A stretch of DNA of 64,000 bases from contig CM049309.1 of assembly GCA_026874595.1 (NCBI GenBank), forward strand, positions 7,779,076-7,843,075, in the 5' to 3' direction. The DNA is from Sipunculus nudus. Lineage: Eukaryota; Annelida; Sipuncula; Golfingiida; Sipunculidae. Below, piece by piece: positions 47,585 to 57,525 of this stretch. The notes beneath the pieces were generated by a model. The model was not told where the DNA came from. It saw only the letters and a program-made list of their open reading frames with translations, and made no database searches. A program made the translations under genes and the position numbers. The stretch's first letter is position 1. Each line of letters starts with the position of its first letter.

Positions 47585-47900
47585 TTAGTGAGCCTGTGAG
47601 CTAATTTGATGTTGTGGCGGTGTCCATAGTCCATCTTCTGTAAGTTAACCCATACTATTCAAAAACGACTGGAGCTAGCATCATGAAATGTAATGTAAAA
47701 AATTAGCCATCTGAAAACTCTGCATTTTCTTAGATTTTAATGAGAAAAAAATTTTAAAACCTTTAAAAATCTTCTCCGACGAAACGGTCAAGCCAAATTG
47801 TTCAGTATTTCACAGAAATAATCTTTTATATCATATCTTACAAGTTTGTTTGAATGGTTCAAGTATGATATAAAAGATTAAAAAGTATTTTAGCCAAAGT
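47585..47900 (+). mobile_element. Second, truncated copy of the 46196 element
   Basis: Shares GAGCCTGTGAGCTAAT, GTTAACCCATACTA, GCTAGCATCATGAAAT and CACAGAAATAATC with the copy at 46196. The match stops at 47863, where an inverted copy of nearby sequence begins (see the hairpin entry). Confidence 0.65.
47819..47880. repeat. Perfect hairpin, 17-bp arms
   Basis: TAATCTTTTATATCATA at 47819-47835 is exactly complementary to 47864-47880, with a 28-nt spacer. The left arm fits the element's own sequence. The right arm replaces the expected continuation. Confidence 0.95.
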
Positions 47901-47993
47901 CTTTCAGTATGTGTAAACAGATTTACCAACAGGCCAAGATTGTGTCTGTAATTTTAAATAGGTTGAGAAACTGCCAACTGTTTCAGATTTGGC

Positions 47994-48515
47994 AACAGAT
48001 CAAGAGTTCATTCAGTGCAGCCAGATATAGGTCAAGAGTTCAATCAGTGCAGCCAAGCACAAGGCACGTGATCACCTCATGGGTGACATATGAACACCTC
48101 ATGGGCACCATGTGATAACCTCATAGGTAGCATGTGATCAACTCATGAGTATCATGTGATCACCTCATGTGTGTCATGCCCCTCAGGGCTGCATGTGGAG
48201 CCAATCTGAGAGCTTATGCAATGGTGTGGCTACAGATTAGGCAACAGGTCAAGAGTTCACTCAGTGCAGCCAGGTATAGGTCAGGAGTTCACTCTGTGCA
48301 GTAGCTGCATTCTATTTATAGCAGTGGTAGACTGCCCACTGCATCAGATTTGGCACCAAAGTTCAGCCTGGATCTATTTTTAGCTTTGGCAGACTGCCAA
48401 CTGTGTCAGATTATGCAACAGGTCAAGAGTTTACTCAGTGCAGCCAGGTACAGGTCAAAAGTTTACTCAGTCCAGCCAGGTGCAGGTCATGAGTTCACTC
48501 AGTGCAGTAGCCTGA
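47994..48515 (+). repeat. 32-bp tandem units in three blocks
   Basis: Unit AGGTCAAGAGTTCACTCAGT plus GCAGCCAGGTAT occurs in blocks at about 47994-48060, 48247-48305 and 48419-48515, separated by the 22-bp minisatellite and by unrelated sequence. Each unit contains AGGTCA-AG-AGTTCA, a direct repeat of half-sites spaced by two. Confidence 0.8.
48073..48182 (+). repeat. 22-bp minisatellite, five units
   Basis: Five units of exactly 22 bp near CACCTCATGGGCACCATGTG plus AT fill 48073-48182. Three of the units hold CATGTGAT, and the sequence just upstream has CACGTGATCAC (48065-48075). Confidence 0.85.
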
Positions 48516-48599
48516 GCAAGCAATTTGTCACAGTTCACTCGGGGCAACTGCCTTTCTCACCTAAGCCTGGTCAGCCCCATGCATCAGACTCAAGGTAAG

Positions 48600-48870
48600 T
48601 TTGATGTATTGGCCGAATATAATGATCTGTCTATGTGTCTTTGATGGCTTTCTCGCTCACAAGACAGGTGTCGCCACCTACAATGACTTTTGCACAGTTT
48701 GTGTCCCTGCCTTTTCTCAGGAGGGGTTTGATATATCAATCTGAAATCGAGCATATGTATATATCTCTGATAGCTTTGTTGTATACAAGACTGGTGGTAC
48801 CAGCTACAATCATTTTTGTGTTGTGTGCACCCATGCCAGAATTTCAGCAGTGATCTTTGTGTAATTGTTT
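48600..48870 (+). repeat. Fragment of a dispersed repeat with ~127-bp units
   Basis: Two related units contain CAAGACAGGTGTCGCCACCT (near 48659) and CAAGACTGGTGGTACCAGCT (near 48787), resembling the GGTGGCGCCACC units of the element at 5757. No coding sequence. Confidence 0.5.
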
Positions 48871-50340
48871 CATATTCAAAATAGTTAGTACTTGCATTGT
48901 TCATATACATGAAAAGTAATGGTACAGCATTGAAGCATTATACCTGGTGTATTTCCCAATGCACAGGTTCGCATTAGGCCTGTAGGCCTTGTTCAGATGT
49001 TAAATAATGTCAGAATATGCCAGTTCTGGTGCATGAGCAGTCTTAGTATGCTTGTTAAACATGCATGACATGGCTTAAGGTTGAAAAGGTCCACTTTCTT
49101 CTGTTTTGTAATCTGGATGAAGACTGTCTTTGCTGTAAAAGAAAAGTCTTGTCTCCTTTCCAGGGTTCATATACATGAAAAGTTTGCTTGATGAAGTTAA
49201 AGAATTAAAAATCTGTTAACTTTTTTAAAGTGAAAAAGCCCCTAAAAAGTCATTAAACAGATTTTGGATTTAAATTTTGAAATTAAAATTTTTTCATGGC
49301 ATCAAAAAGTCAGATATTATTATCAGTGGTACATGGAAACTTATAAACAATAACTTTATCTTAGTTTAAGAAACTGTTATACATACAGAAGTAAATATTA
49401 ACTTTACTTCTAAAGTGCTTTTGTTTGATCAGTTGTCATGTTATAAAGACTATTGATGACAAAAGAAATGGCAGCACTTTATCCTAATTCATCTGAGGGA
49501 GGTCCTTGCTTTTTTCGACCTGTTTCTGCAAAAGTCATGGAAAGCCTGTGAAGTGTTGTCATTATGGAAATGTATGGACCCTTCTAAGAGATTGTTGTGC
49601 TAAAGTAAATTAGTTTTGGATTTAAAATTAAGACTGTTTCAGTATATTATCTTTTTAAAGACTTTGGAGAAGCTGAGCTTCCTGTTAAAAGTGATTCTTG
49701 AGCTTTCCATTAACCTTTCACACAAGAAATGCAATATTTTCAGAACTGATTAGTTAACTGAAAGGTACCTGTGTTTTAATATAGCAGCCCAGGTCATTCC
49801 ACATTATTTGATTTCTAACAATTTTTAAGGGAAAATATTGTCAAACTTAGTTTTACGTGCTGTATGAGCTTTCTAGACCTCCTTGATGTAGCCTGAAGAT
49901 CAATGGTGATAGGGAACACAGTGTGCTGTTTCACAGCAAAATCAGGTCTATTTTTTCATCGAGGGGGGCACACTTCCATTTGTCAGCTATAATTCAATGG
50001 GCTGTCTGTGAGAGCATTAGGGTTTTGAAACAGTTTGAAGGATTCACTTCCATTTAAAATTATTTAAAGGTGCCCATTCAGCTACCTTTTGAAAAGGAAT
50101 TTATGTGAATCCTGGCTTCCTCTGTGTATATATATTAATGATCTGAGGGTAGTTTCGGTTGTGAAAAGTTCTTATAAAGCCTTCATGAAGGTGGTATGAA
50201 CTTGTTTTTCAACAACATGTTTGTAAACACAGCAATGTTAACAAACAGGAAAAACATGTAACCTAAGGTGGTAGGTTGAATATATGCAGAGGTAGAAAGG
50301 TCACTTGTTGCAAAAGGCCATTTGCAAAGCTCTAACTTAC
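48871..50340. other. AT-rich non-coding stretch
   Basis: No repeat family or supported exon was seen. Confidence 0.4.
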
Positions 50341-50436
50341 CTGACTTGCTGCCAGATGCCCTTGTTGAATTTGTTTTGATTATGTTGGCGGGCCCCCACA
50401 TATTATAAACACATTGATATAAACAAAACAAGCAGC
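50341..50436 (-). CDS. Weak candidate exon, minus strand
   Basis: An ideal minus-strand donor (GTAAGTTA) ends 96 open nt, phase 1 on both sides, with the 3' part reading GPANIIKTNSTRASGSKS. The acceptor (CACACACAG) has a modest pyrimidine tract, and the 5' part of the peptide (CLFCLYQCVYNMW) looks like chance AT-rich translation. Product unknown. Confidence 0.2.
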
Positions 50437-52863
50437 CTGTGTGTGGTGATATTTATGTTTCATGGCCTATTTTCATAAAAGCTCCAAGGGATTAAGTTTA
50501 TTTAATAAAGGTCAGATAGGTGATAGGGCCCCCTTTAAAACCAAGGTGTGAGTGAAAGGAGAATACTCAGATTAAAAAAAGTATATAGTCTTGAGGTTCC
50601 ATTTATACCTTCACCAGGATCCTTAATCAAATTCTGCTATGTTTATCCCAGGTCGCCAGCTCTTAATGTTAGTTCACAGGTAAACTCAAGAATAAAAGCA
50701 GCCCCTTATTTCAGTGACTGGCTCTTGCTCTTGGCCAAGATAAAGAAACAGCCCAATCTTGCAGTGGTATATATTCCTTTAAATTTGAAACTTATTATGG
50801 TGATCCAGAATACAATCCTCCACAAAATTTCATAAAAATCCATTCATAACCTTTTCAGTAAAATTGCTGACCGACAAACCAGTCCTTCCTGCATTCTGCA
50901 GTCAACCTAGGCCCTATTATTTAAGGTGTCACCCTAGGCCAGCTGACAAACACTGAAATGCCACTAGTTCACCCTGGGGTGAAATACAGTGTGTTCCATA
51001 CAAACTGTCTTCTCCAGCCCCTGAGAAATATTACCACTTATATCACTTTATAATGGTTTGGACTGCTTAAAATAAGAAAACGAAATCTATTTTTAATTTA
51101 AAGATTCCAGGTGAAAAAAAAGTGAAAAAAAACTGCATTGACCGAATTTGGTCATCCTCTCAGATTTGAACCTGTAATTTCCAGCACATTTTCCAGCTCA
51201 GGGATCAAATGTCTGATTATTCTCTCCAGTCACTGGACCACAAGGCCAGAACTTTGTTCTTATAAGCCACAATAGGTCTTTAAGTTAATGATATATAAAT
51301 AGTAAATACATGAACTTCGGGGAATTAGTGTTTCCATGGCAACCATTCAAAGAACAGCTTTGAATGTTTTGCAGTTTTCAATCTGTGGACCTCTAAAAAT
51401 TTACTGATAGTGACATATGCAATTTAGAAAACTTGAACATATGAAGGAATTTGATATCTCTTTCTGGAAAACAAATTTTATTTTCTGTAGAAATCCAGGC
51501 AGAAAATTTATAAATAGTAATTTTTATTTAAAAATGCTTTATGTGATTAAGAAAAAACCACATTTGAAATCTCAAATTACCTTGTGTCTGGTTACCTCAG
51601 GACCTATTTCATTTTAATGTTTGTTTTTATTTGATTCTAAAGGTTAAGTTGTGTTGAACATTTTAATGAATTTTCACAATAACAAAGTTTTATATTATAT
51701 GGTTTTTATGGATAACAAACAGAGTGGGAAATTCCTTGTTATTTTCTGTTTGGTGGTATTTTTGCTGCACTGGTTTAAACATACACAAATATTTGTATAT
51801 AAAACCACCAGAGGATTTTTGTCATAGTGTGGCAATAAAAAAAGCATAATTGTATGTACTAAATAAAATGCCAGTCCTTTAATTTAAAAACTTATGCCCT
51901 TTGACTGTAGGTGGCACTGTCTAAATAATGAGGATGAAGGTAAATTTATTATTAGAATTACTGAATTAATTAGCATTCCAGCTTCATTTGTGCAGGGTAC
52001 TATGATTTCACACTGCGGTGAATCAGACTCAGAAGTGTATGACTGTGCTGGTTAGGGTTTGTGGGCTTTGAAATCAATGGTCCACAATGCACCGGGACTT
52101 CTAGTTCTACATGCTCAGATGGTATAGTTATAAATTTAGTGAAAGGGTAATGCAGTCTGTTCAAATATGTTGAATAAGAATTGTTTCAAGGCATATTACA
52201 CAAACATTGGTGTTTTTGTTGTAAGGACTTTACAAAAAAAAGTAATATTTTGCAAGCATGAGCATGTGAAATGTAAACAAAAGGTGTTTCCTTGAAATGT
52301 TACCAGTTTTGATTTTAAAATTTGACAGGTGAGATGAGTAGTCCTTACAATCCCCCAGTTCCTAAGTGGAAGAGGTTCGTTTTGAGAAGAAATGACCTCT
52401 GGTAGAAGGGTACTAGTAATTATCCAGAGGTTATAACCTGTTATTAAGACATTCTGTTAAGGTGTCACCATTTTCTTTATGAGTCACTTGCCAGGTTACA
52501 ACAGGGGACCTTCAGCTCAAAAGACCATTACTCTAACCACAGGTCATGGTCTTAACCTGTTACAAGAGTTTAATTCATGTTCCATCAAATTATTCATAGC
52601 CATCAAAGCTATGAGAAAGTGATATCTGCTAATATAATGTTAACTGATCTGTTTCTGATTCCCTAGACAACAAAATTTCACAGCAGCCTGCTCAAAAAAA
52701 GTGTTGTTTTCAGTTGATTGTCTTTTCCTGATTGCTGTTCTGACAAAAGGGTAGTTTGCCAAGCCATACAAATTAATTTGCAGTCACTTGCAAAATGTGA
52801 AAAAAAGTCATATCTAGATGCAGTGCCTCACAGATTATTGTAATCAGCTTGCCTTTCCTGCAG
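50437..52863. other. AT-rich non-coding stretch with a SINE-like fragment
   Basis: Mostly AT-rich. A minus-strand tRNA-like fragment lies at about 51140-51260. A GC-richer patch at 52320-52570 repeats AACCTGTTA (52434, 52554) but has no supported exon. Confidence 0.4.
51140..51260 (-). mobile_element. Probable tRNA-derived SINE fragment, minus strand
   Basis: On the minus strand a box A-like TGGCCTTGTGG (51238-51248) is followed by a box B-like GGTTCAAATCT (51162-51172). The gap of about 65 nt is longer than in a tRNA, so the match is imperfect. No tail was identified. Confidence 0.35.
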
Positions 52864-53049
52864 GCCCCTGCCCGCTATAGCAAAGAGCAAAGAATTGTAT
52901 ATTTTTCACTTCATAATGTGCAGAGTGAAATAAGAAAGATAACACAGCTAAACCACACCAACCATGAAGACTTGGGTTTATGGGAGTTTGATTGGTCGAG
53001 ATCACCACAGATTTCTACACATAATTCTCCTGCTTATCAAACTTTATGA
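52864..53049 (+). CDS. Weak candidate terminal exon, plus strand
   Basis: A strong acceptor (CTTGCCTTTCCTGCAG) precedes 61 open codons in phase 0 and a TGA. The peptide begins APARYSKEQRIVYFSLHNV and later reads HEDLGLWEFDWSRSPQ. It is hydrophilic and unlike typical chance frames here, but it matches no family I know. It would place the 3' end of a plus-strand transcript inside the inferred Smad2/3 intron. An alternative Smad2/3 terminal exon is conceivable but unsupported. Confidence 0.25.
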   Translation, partial: APARYSKEQRIVYFSLHNVQSEIRKITQLNHTNHEDLGLWEFDWSRSPQISTHNSPAYQTL

Positions 53050-56000
53050 AAAGTTCCTCGATGATCAGAGCATTGATTTATTTAAATGATGATGATAATA
53101 TTTCAAGACTTCATCTCCTTTCCATGCTTGAATTAAGTGTCAATATGTTTTTTATGTAGGGTTTATTCTATGTTTCCCACATATCTAAAAGTTCCTGGAA
53201 ATTCCTAGAATTTTATCATTAGCTGATATACTCTTGAACTTATAATTTGTTCTCTGAGTATATGTTATTCCTTTTTTCCCCACATACATGTGGATACATG
53301 GAAATTCCTGGAATATGATTATATTCTATTTCGGTAAACTATATAAAGAATATTTGATCCCATGTTTTTTTACTTCCTTGAATTTTAGGACATTACTCAA
53401 ATTGTATCATATCTTTGAATGTCTATACTCTGTTGAGCAATTTTGTGGTCTTGACATTCGGGAATGCCTAGAAATCCCTGGGATATTTGATTTCATCGTG
53501 TAACATCCTGGCATTGTAAACTTATTTTGATGTCAGACTATTCATTGGATGTTTACCAGTATCCACGATAATCATTATATTATACAGCTTTGTTAACTGC
53601 ACCATTAACTTTCTTTTTATTATGATATTTCAACAAGCATTCTGTCTACAGTAATTATTTCACAATCATGCCCTTTAAGGATTATTTATTCCAAATAATG
53701 GCATTACCAGGATTTGTCTGAATTTAGAATAACATCTATTTCCAGAATACCTTTTATTTTAATTTATCTCATGGAAATCTATGGAATAGTTATTATTATA
53801 ATTTTGAAAATACGTACATGGTATGAGTATGTTTAAAGTGAAAAGGCTTGACAACTTATAATTATAATGTACATTCTCTGAAAACAAAAATAATCACAAT
53901 AAAATACAAATCACAAGATTTAATCCCCCTATGATTCTGCATTAAAAATTAAAACTTTACCTCAAGATGAACTTCCGTGTAGAAAAAAGACTAAAATGGA
54001 AATGGTCATCTGGTTTCATATATGATACTTTAATATAGAAACAAAAAAAAGTCATGCAAAACAAAATAAAAAAAATTAGCATTAAATCCATTTGACAGTG
54101 ATACATAACAATGAGACAAATTCAGAGGAGCATTTTATGAAGCATAATTGTATGGAACTTTTAAAATGATTGGACACCTTTTTTTTGGCCCTTAATTATC
54201 ATTAGATAGGGACAGTTGAAAACATTATGAGTGTCAGTCCCAGCATCACACTTCTATTCCACGTCAAGTGATGGTGGAAGACATCAGAGAAGCATCCTCT
54301 ATTACTTGTAATGGCCAGGTCTCAACTCAGGCTGGCCAATTGGCTGATCTGTCCGAGGTCTGTATGCGGCCTACACATAATGCAAAAGGGGTGGGGGGAG
54401 GGGACAAGGCGGATACATAACTTAATGATACAAGGTGCAGTTAATTATAGATTTTTCCTGGCAGCCTGTGGCAGGCCTGGGTTAATGTCAGGTACTCCTG
54501 TGCCAGGCCCTCACATGGCCACACCACAGAGCAATGGACAGAAGCTTCAAAGCCTGGCCACCCTCCAGGGATAGTCGGGCCATTTTTTATGGCGCTGGGC
54601 AGGATTTTTTATTAGGGCAAGGGTCACTATTAGATGTTGACGCATTATCAGTGAACATGGATGTTGGGCAGAACCCTTGGTACGTCGGTCTCTCTGTTGT
54701 TCCTATCTAACTCAGGTAGATAAATTAACATTAGGAGCCAGTATTGTTCGGGCATCATTAAGGTAAGGTACCTATTGACATACTGGTCAGAAAACACAAA
54801 TTGTGCGCGGATAGGGCAGTTTATTACATGCTTCACCTTGGACTATCGATATCTTCGGAGGACCTGCGCTGATCAGGTAGTGGAATTAACGTCGGGATCT
54901 TGTGTGTATTGTTCTGCGGGAGCCAGTTAGGTTGGATATTCTTTCGGAGCAGGTCAGAAACTGTATGGTGTCCATGGATAAAGGATTTTATGCTTTGTTT
55001 CCACCTGGACCGTCAATGTCGCCTGGCTTCCAGTGTAAAACAGGTACATTTTGAACATCTGTGTCGTTCATGTCTATGTCCAATTTAAAAAAAAAAAACT
55101 TCAAAGCATCTTCACAAAATGTCACCTCTTTTAACCAAAGTTAGATTTCTCATTGTTTTCCTTGTGAAAAGTTTTGTCAGATTTATGAAAGGATGTTGAA
55201 TTTTAATTACTATTTAATTATGTTGACACTCATCTTCAAAGCATCTTCACAAAGTGTCACCGCTTATAACCAAAGTTAGATTTCTCATTATTTTCCTTGT
55301 GAAAAGTTCTGTCAGATTAATGAAAGAGTGATGAATTTTGTTACTATTTCATTTTGTTGACACACTAAACAATTAGATGACAGAATAGTGACATAAAGCA
55401 GGTAGTTTATTTTATGACACACATTTTTGTTTGACAAAATGGTACTTTAAATGTTATTATCCAGGTGCTAATGTGAAGAGGACAGTACAGGTAATGTGAG
55501 TCATGAAACAACTGTCAAAGCAGGTGTCATTTTCCTGAGGGCATGTGCCATTACAAGTGTCATGGAACACTTGAAAGGTAGTGGGAACGTCAGAGTCATG
55601 ATTGCATTAAATAGTCCACTATTGATTAGTGTAAGATGTACCTCGCATAACCAGCACAATAGAACATGTCCAGACTGTGGAGTTCGGATGATAGGATTTC
55701 ATATATTATGGAATGTCAGAAATTAACATGCAGGACAAGATTGGTCAAGTAGGTGGCAGGGGTTAGTTTCAACCAAACACCAGCATTTTAACGTTACATC
55801 CTGCAGCAGTTATCACACATGGAAACGCAGTACTGCGTCATACCAGGTAGCATAGTACTGTGGCTTGGGTGAGCTGGACATTTTGTTAACTTTCACTATC
55901 AACTTGTCCCAACTGTAACGTCTTGCACCGCCAAGAAGTGTCTGACGACACCGCGGTGATCCCTAAAGCACTAAAAGGGTTATAAACTTAAAGCTTCATT

Positions 56001-57465
56001 GTGATTTTCAGGTCCCAGAGCCATGGTAAACCAGTGGTGATACAGAGACAGCCAGAGCCTATCGTTAGCTAGGTCTTTGCTATGACGCAAGGCATTTTGT
56101 ATTGTGCCGTTAACCATAGATAATTTTGTTTAATTACACAGACAATATCATTTCTGTAATGCAAAAATGTTATACTTGCAGGTATCTGATATGAAATTAT
56201 GCAGACTGTTATGTAGTCTTTTCTGTTTCACAAAACACTAGTTTGAAAGACTTTAAATTACTCAAAGTTTCAGTCTGTGAGATATGTGAAAAAGAAATAT
56301 GATCTTGAAGAGGTAACTTTTTTTTGTGGTTATATTGAGAAATAGAAGAAAGTAATCTTTTGTACTCTTGACATTATACAGCTAGTTTTTTAAAATTATT
56401 TGTTATTATACTGCCACTGGTAAGCCACAATAATAAAGACATCCTCTTCATGTGCTGATTGTGGAATAGCTCAGTATTATTCTGGTTGGGTTAAAAAGGC
56501 AGGTAATTTTTGTTAAATATAATTGGTAAGAATAGGGATTAAGTAATCATGAAAATGTAATTCTTTTGTCTGCATGAAAGCAATGAAAGACAATCAGTAC
56601 TTGCTGCTGATTGGTTGATGAATCAGATTCTGATCATTGATTGGTGGATGACTGAAAGGCTGTCTTGTAAATTTTTGTGATGGAGACAAAAAAATAACTT
56701 TACTCATAATGATATGTTCTGCTATGTTAAACATTTTTTAAATATGAATACATGATGTATTTACTTTTTCATAGTTGATTAAGTTGTGGTATTTATTTCT
56801 GTCACAGACAATTTCAGTAAGTAGATAGAAATCAGTATGATGACATGCATCTTTTAAATATTTAAAAATTCAATTCAAATCCAATTAAAAGGTAAAAGGT
56901 GATATCAGTTATAGGCAAAGATTAGATTTTAATTTAAGTATGATAAAGATACACAAAAAAAGTTATTTATGATGTTGGAATTGAAAACGGCTTAATTTAA
57001 ATTGTAACATAAAGCTCACTTTTAATCAGGATTTTATTATAAATATTGTGTGTTAAAATAAGTATAAAATGTTTGATCATTACAGTTATGAACATTGACT
57101 CAAACAGAAAATACAGGTGCCATATTTTGCTGTAAAGATGGACTTGTTCAGGTGGCTGAGCTGTTGCAAGTTGAATGAAAAAGAGTATCAGATAAAACTC
57201 CAAGCAGCATAAAGAAACTGCTGGTTTTCATAGTATTCCTTTTCCTGATTTTTTTTACTTAGAATAAAAATCTTGTTGAAGAGATGTAAGTGATCAGAGT
57301 ATCGTGTTGTGTAACAATTACTGCACATTTTCCACACAGAAGAACACGTTTCAGTGGCGGGACAGCATGGGTGTGTAATAGGTGTGATGGTATTTTGAGT
57401 TCAGTGGGATGTTTATTGGATGTAGGTAGCATTTTATGTTTAATTTCATTATTTTATCTTTTCAG
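53050..57465. other. Putative Smad2/3 intron with GC-richer islands
   Basis: Islands at about 54230-55080 and 55480-56060 are non-repetitive and GC-richer than the flanks, with open frames but no recognised product and no MH1-domain sequence. 53190-53490 holds scattered TTCCTGGAA-like words. A tandem duplication lies at 55099-55370. The last bases before 57466 (TTATCTTTTCAG) form a good acceptor. Confidence 0.4.
55099..55370 (+). repeat. Tandem duplication, 135-bp period
   Basis: CTTCAAAGCATCTTCACAAA starts at 55099 and again at 55234. Both copies continue with AACCAAAGTTAGATTTCTCA and TTTTCCTTGTGAAAAGTT with only a few differences, so the duplication is recent relative to the other repeats. 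Confidence 0.92.
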
Positions 57466-57525
57466 AAACCCCGCCCCCAGGGTACCTGAGCGAAGATGGG
57501 GACAACAGTGAAAGCCAAGGCATGG
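57466..57525 (+). CDS. SMAD2/3: Smad2/3-type R-Smad linker exon (PPGY motif)
   Basis: Seen: acceptor TTATCTTTTCAG, then 60 nt, then donor GTAAGC. Phase 1 on both sides. With a G from the previous exon the peptide reads ETPPPGYLSEDG followed by DNSESQGM. Known: Smad2 and Smad3 are receptor-regulated Smads that carry TGF-beta/activin/Nodal signals to the nucleus with Smad4. Their linker between the MH1 and MH2 domains contains this ETPPPGY(L/I)SEDG block. PPGY is a PY motif bound by WW domains of Smurf/Nedd4-family ubiquitin ligases, and the preceding Thr-Pro is a CDK/MAPK-type site. BMP-class Smads have a different block (PPAY type), so the class call is firm. Inferred: MH1 exons lie left of the window or beyond recognition, and MH2 exons lie right of it. 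No MH2 sequence was seen up to 64000. The exon is symmetric, so skipping it would remove the PY motif in frame. Confidence 0.9.

Noticed and set aside
52332-52400. A frame beginning MSSPYNPPVPKWKR that faintly resembles the start of an R-Smad MH1 domain
   Set aside because: The similarity is limited to a few residues, a stop follows after 23 codons, and no further MH1 sequence or donor is present.
52480-52560. Possible minus-strand tRNA-like sequence (GTGGTTAGAGTAATGG region)
   Set aside because: Box B is poor and no SINE body or tail is visible.
55496-55726. Plus-strand frame with CTSHNQHNRTCPDC resembling a zinc-binding pattern
   Set aside because: The spacing fits no known zinc finger I can name, and no splice sites support it.
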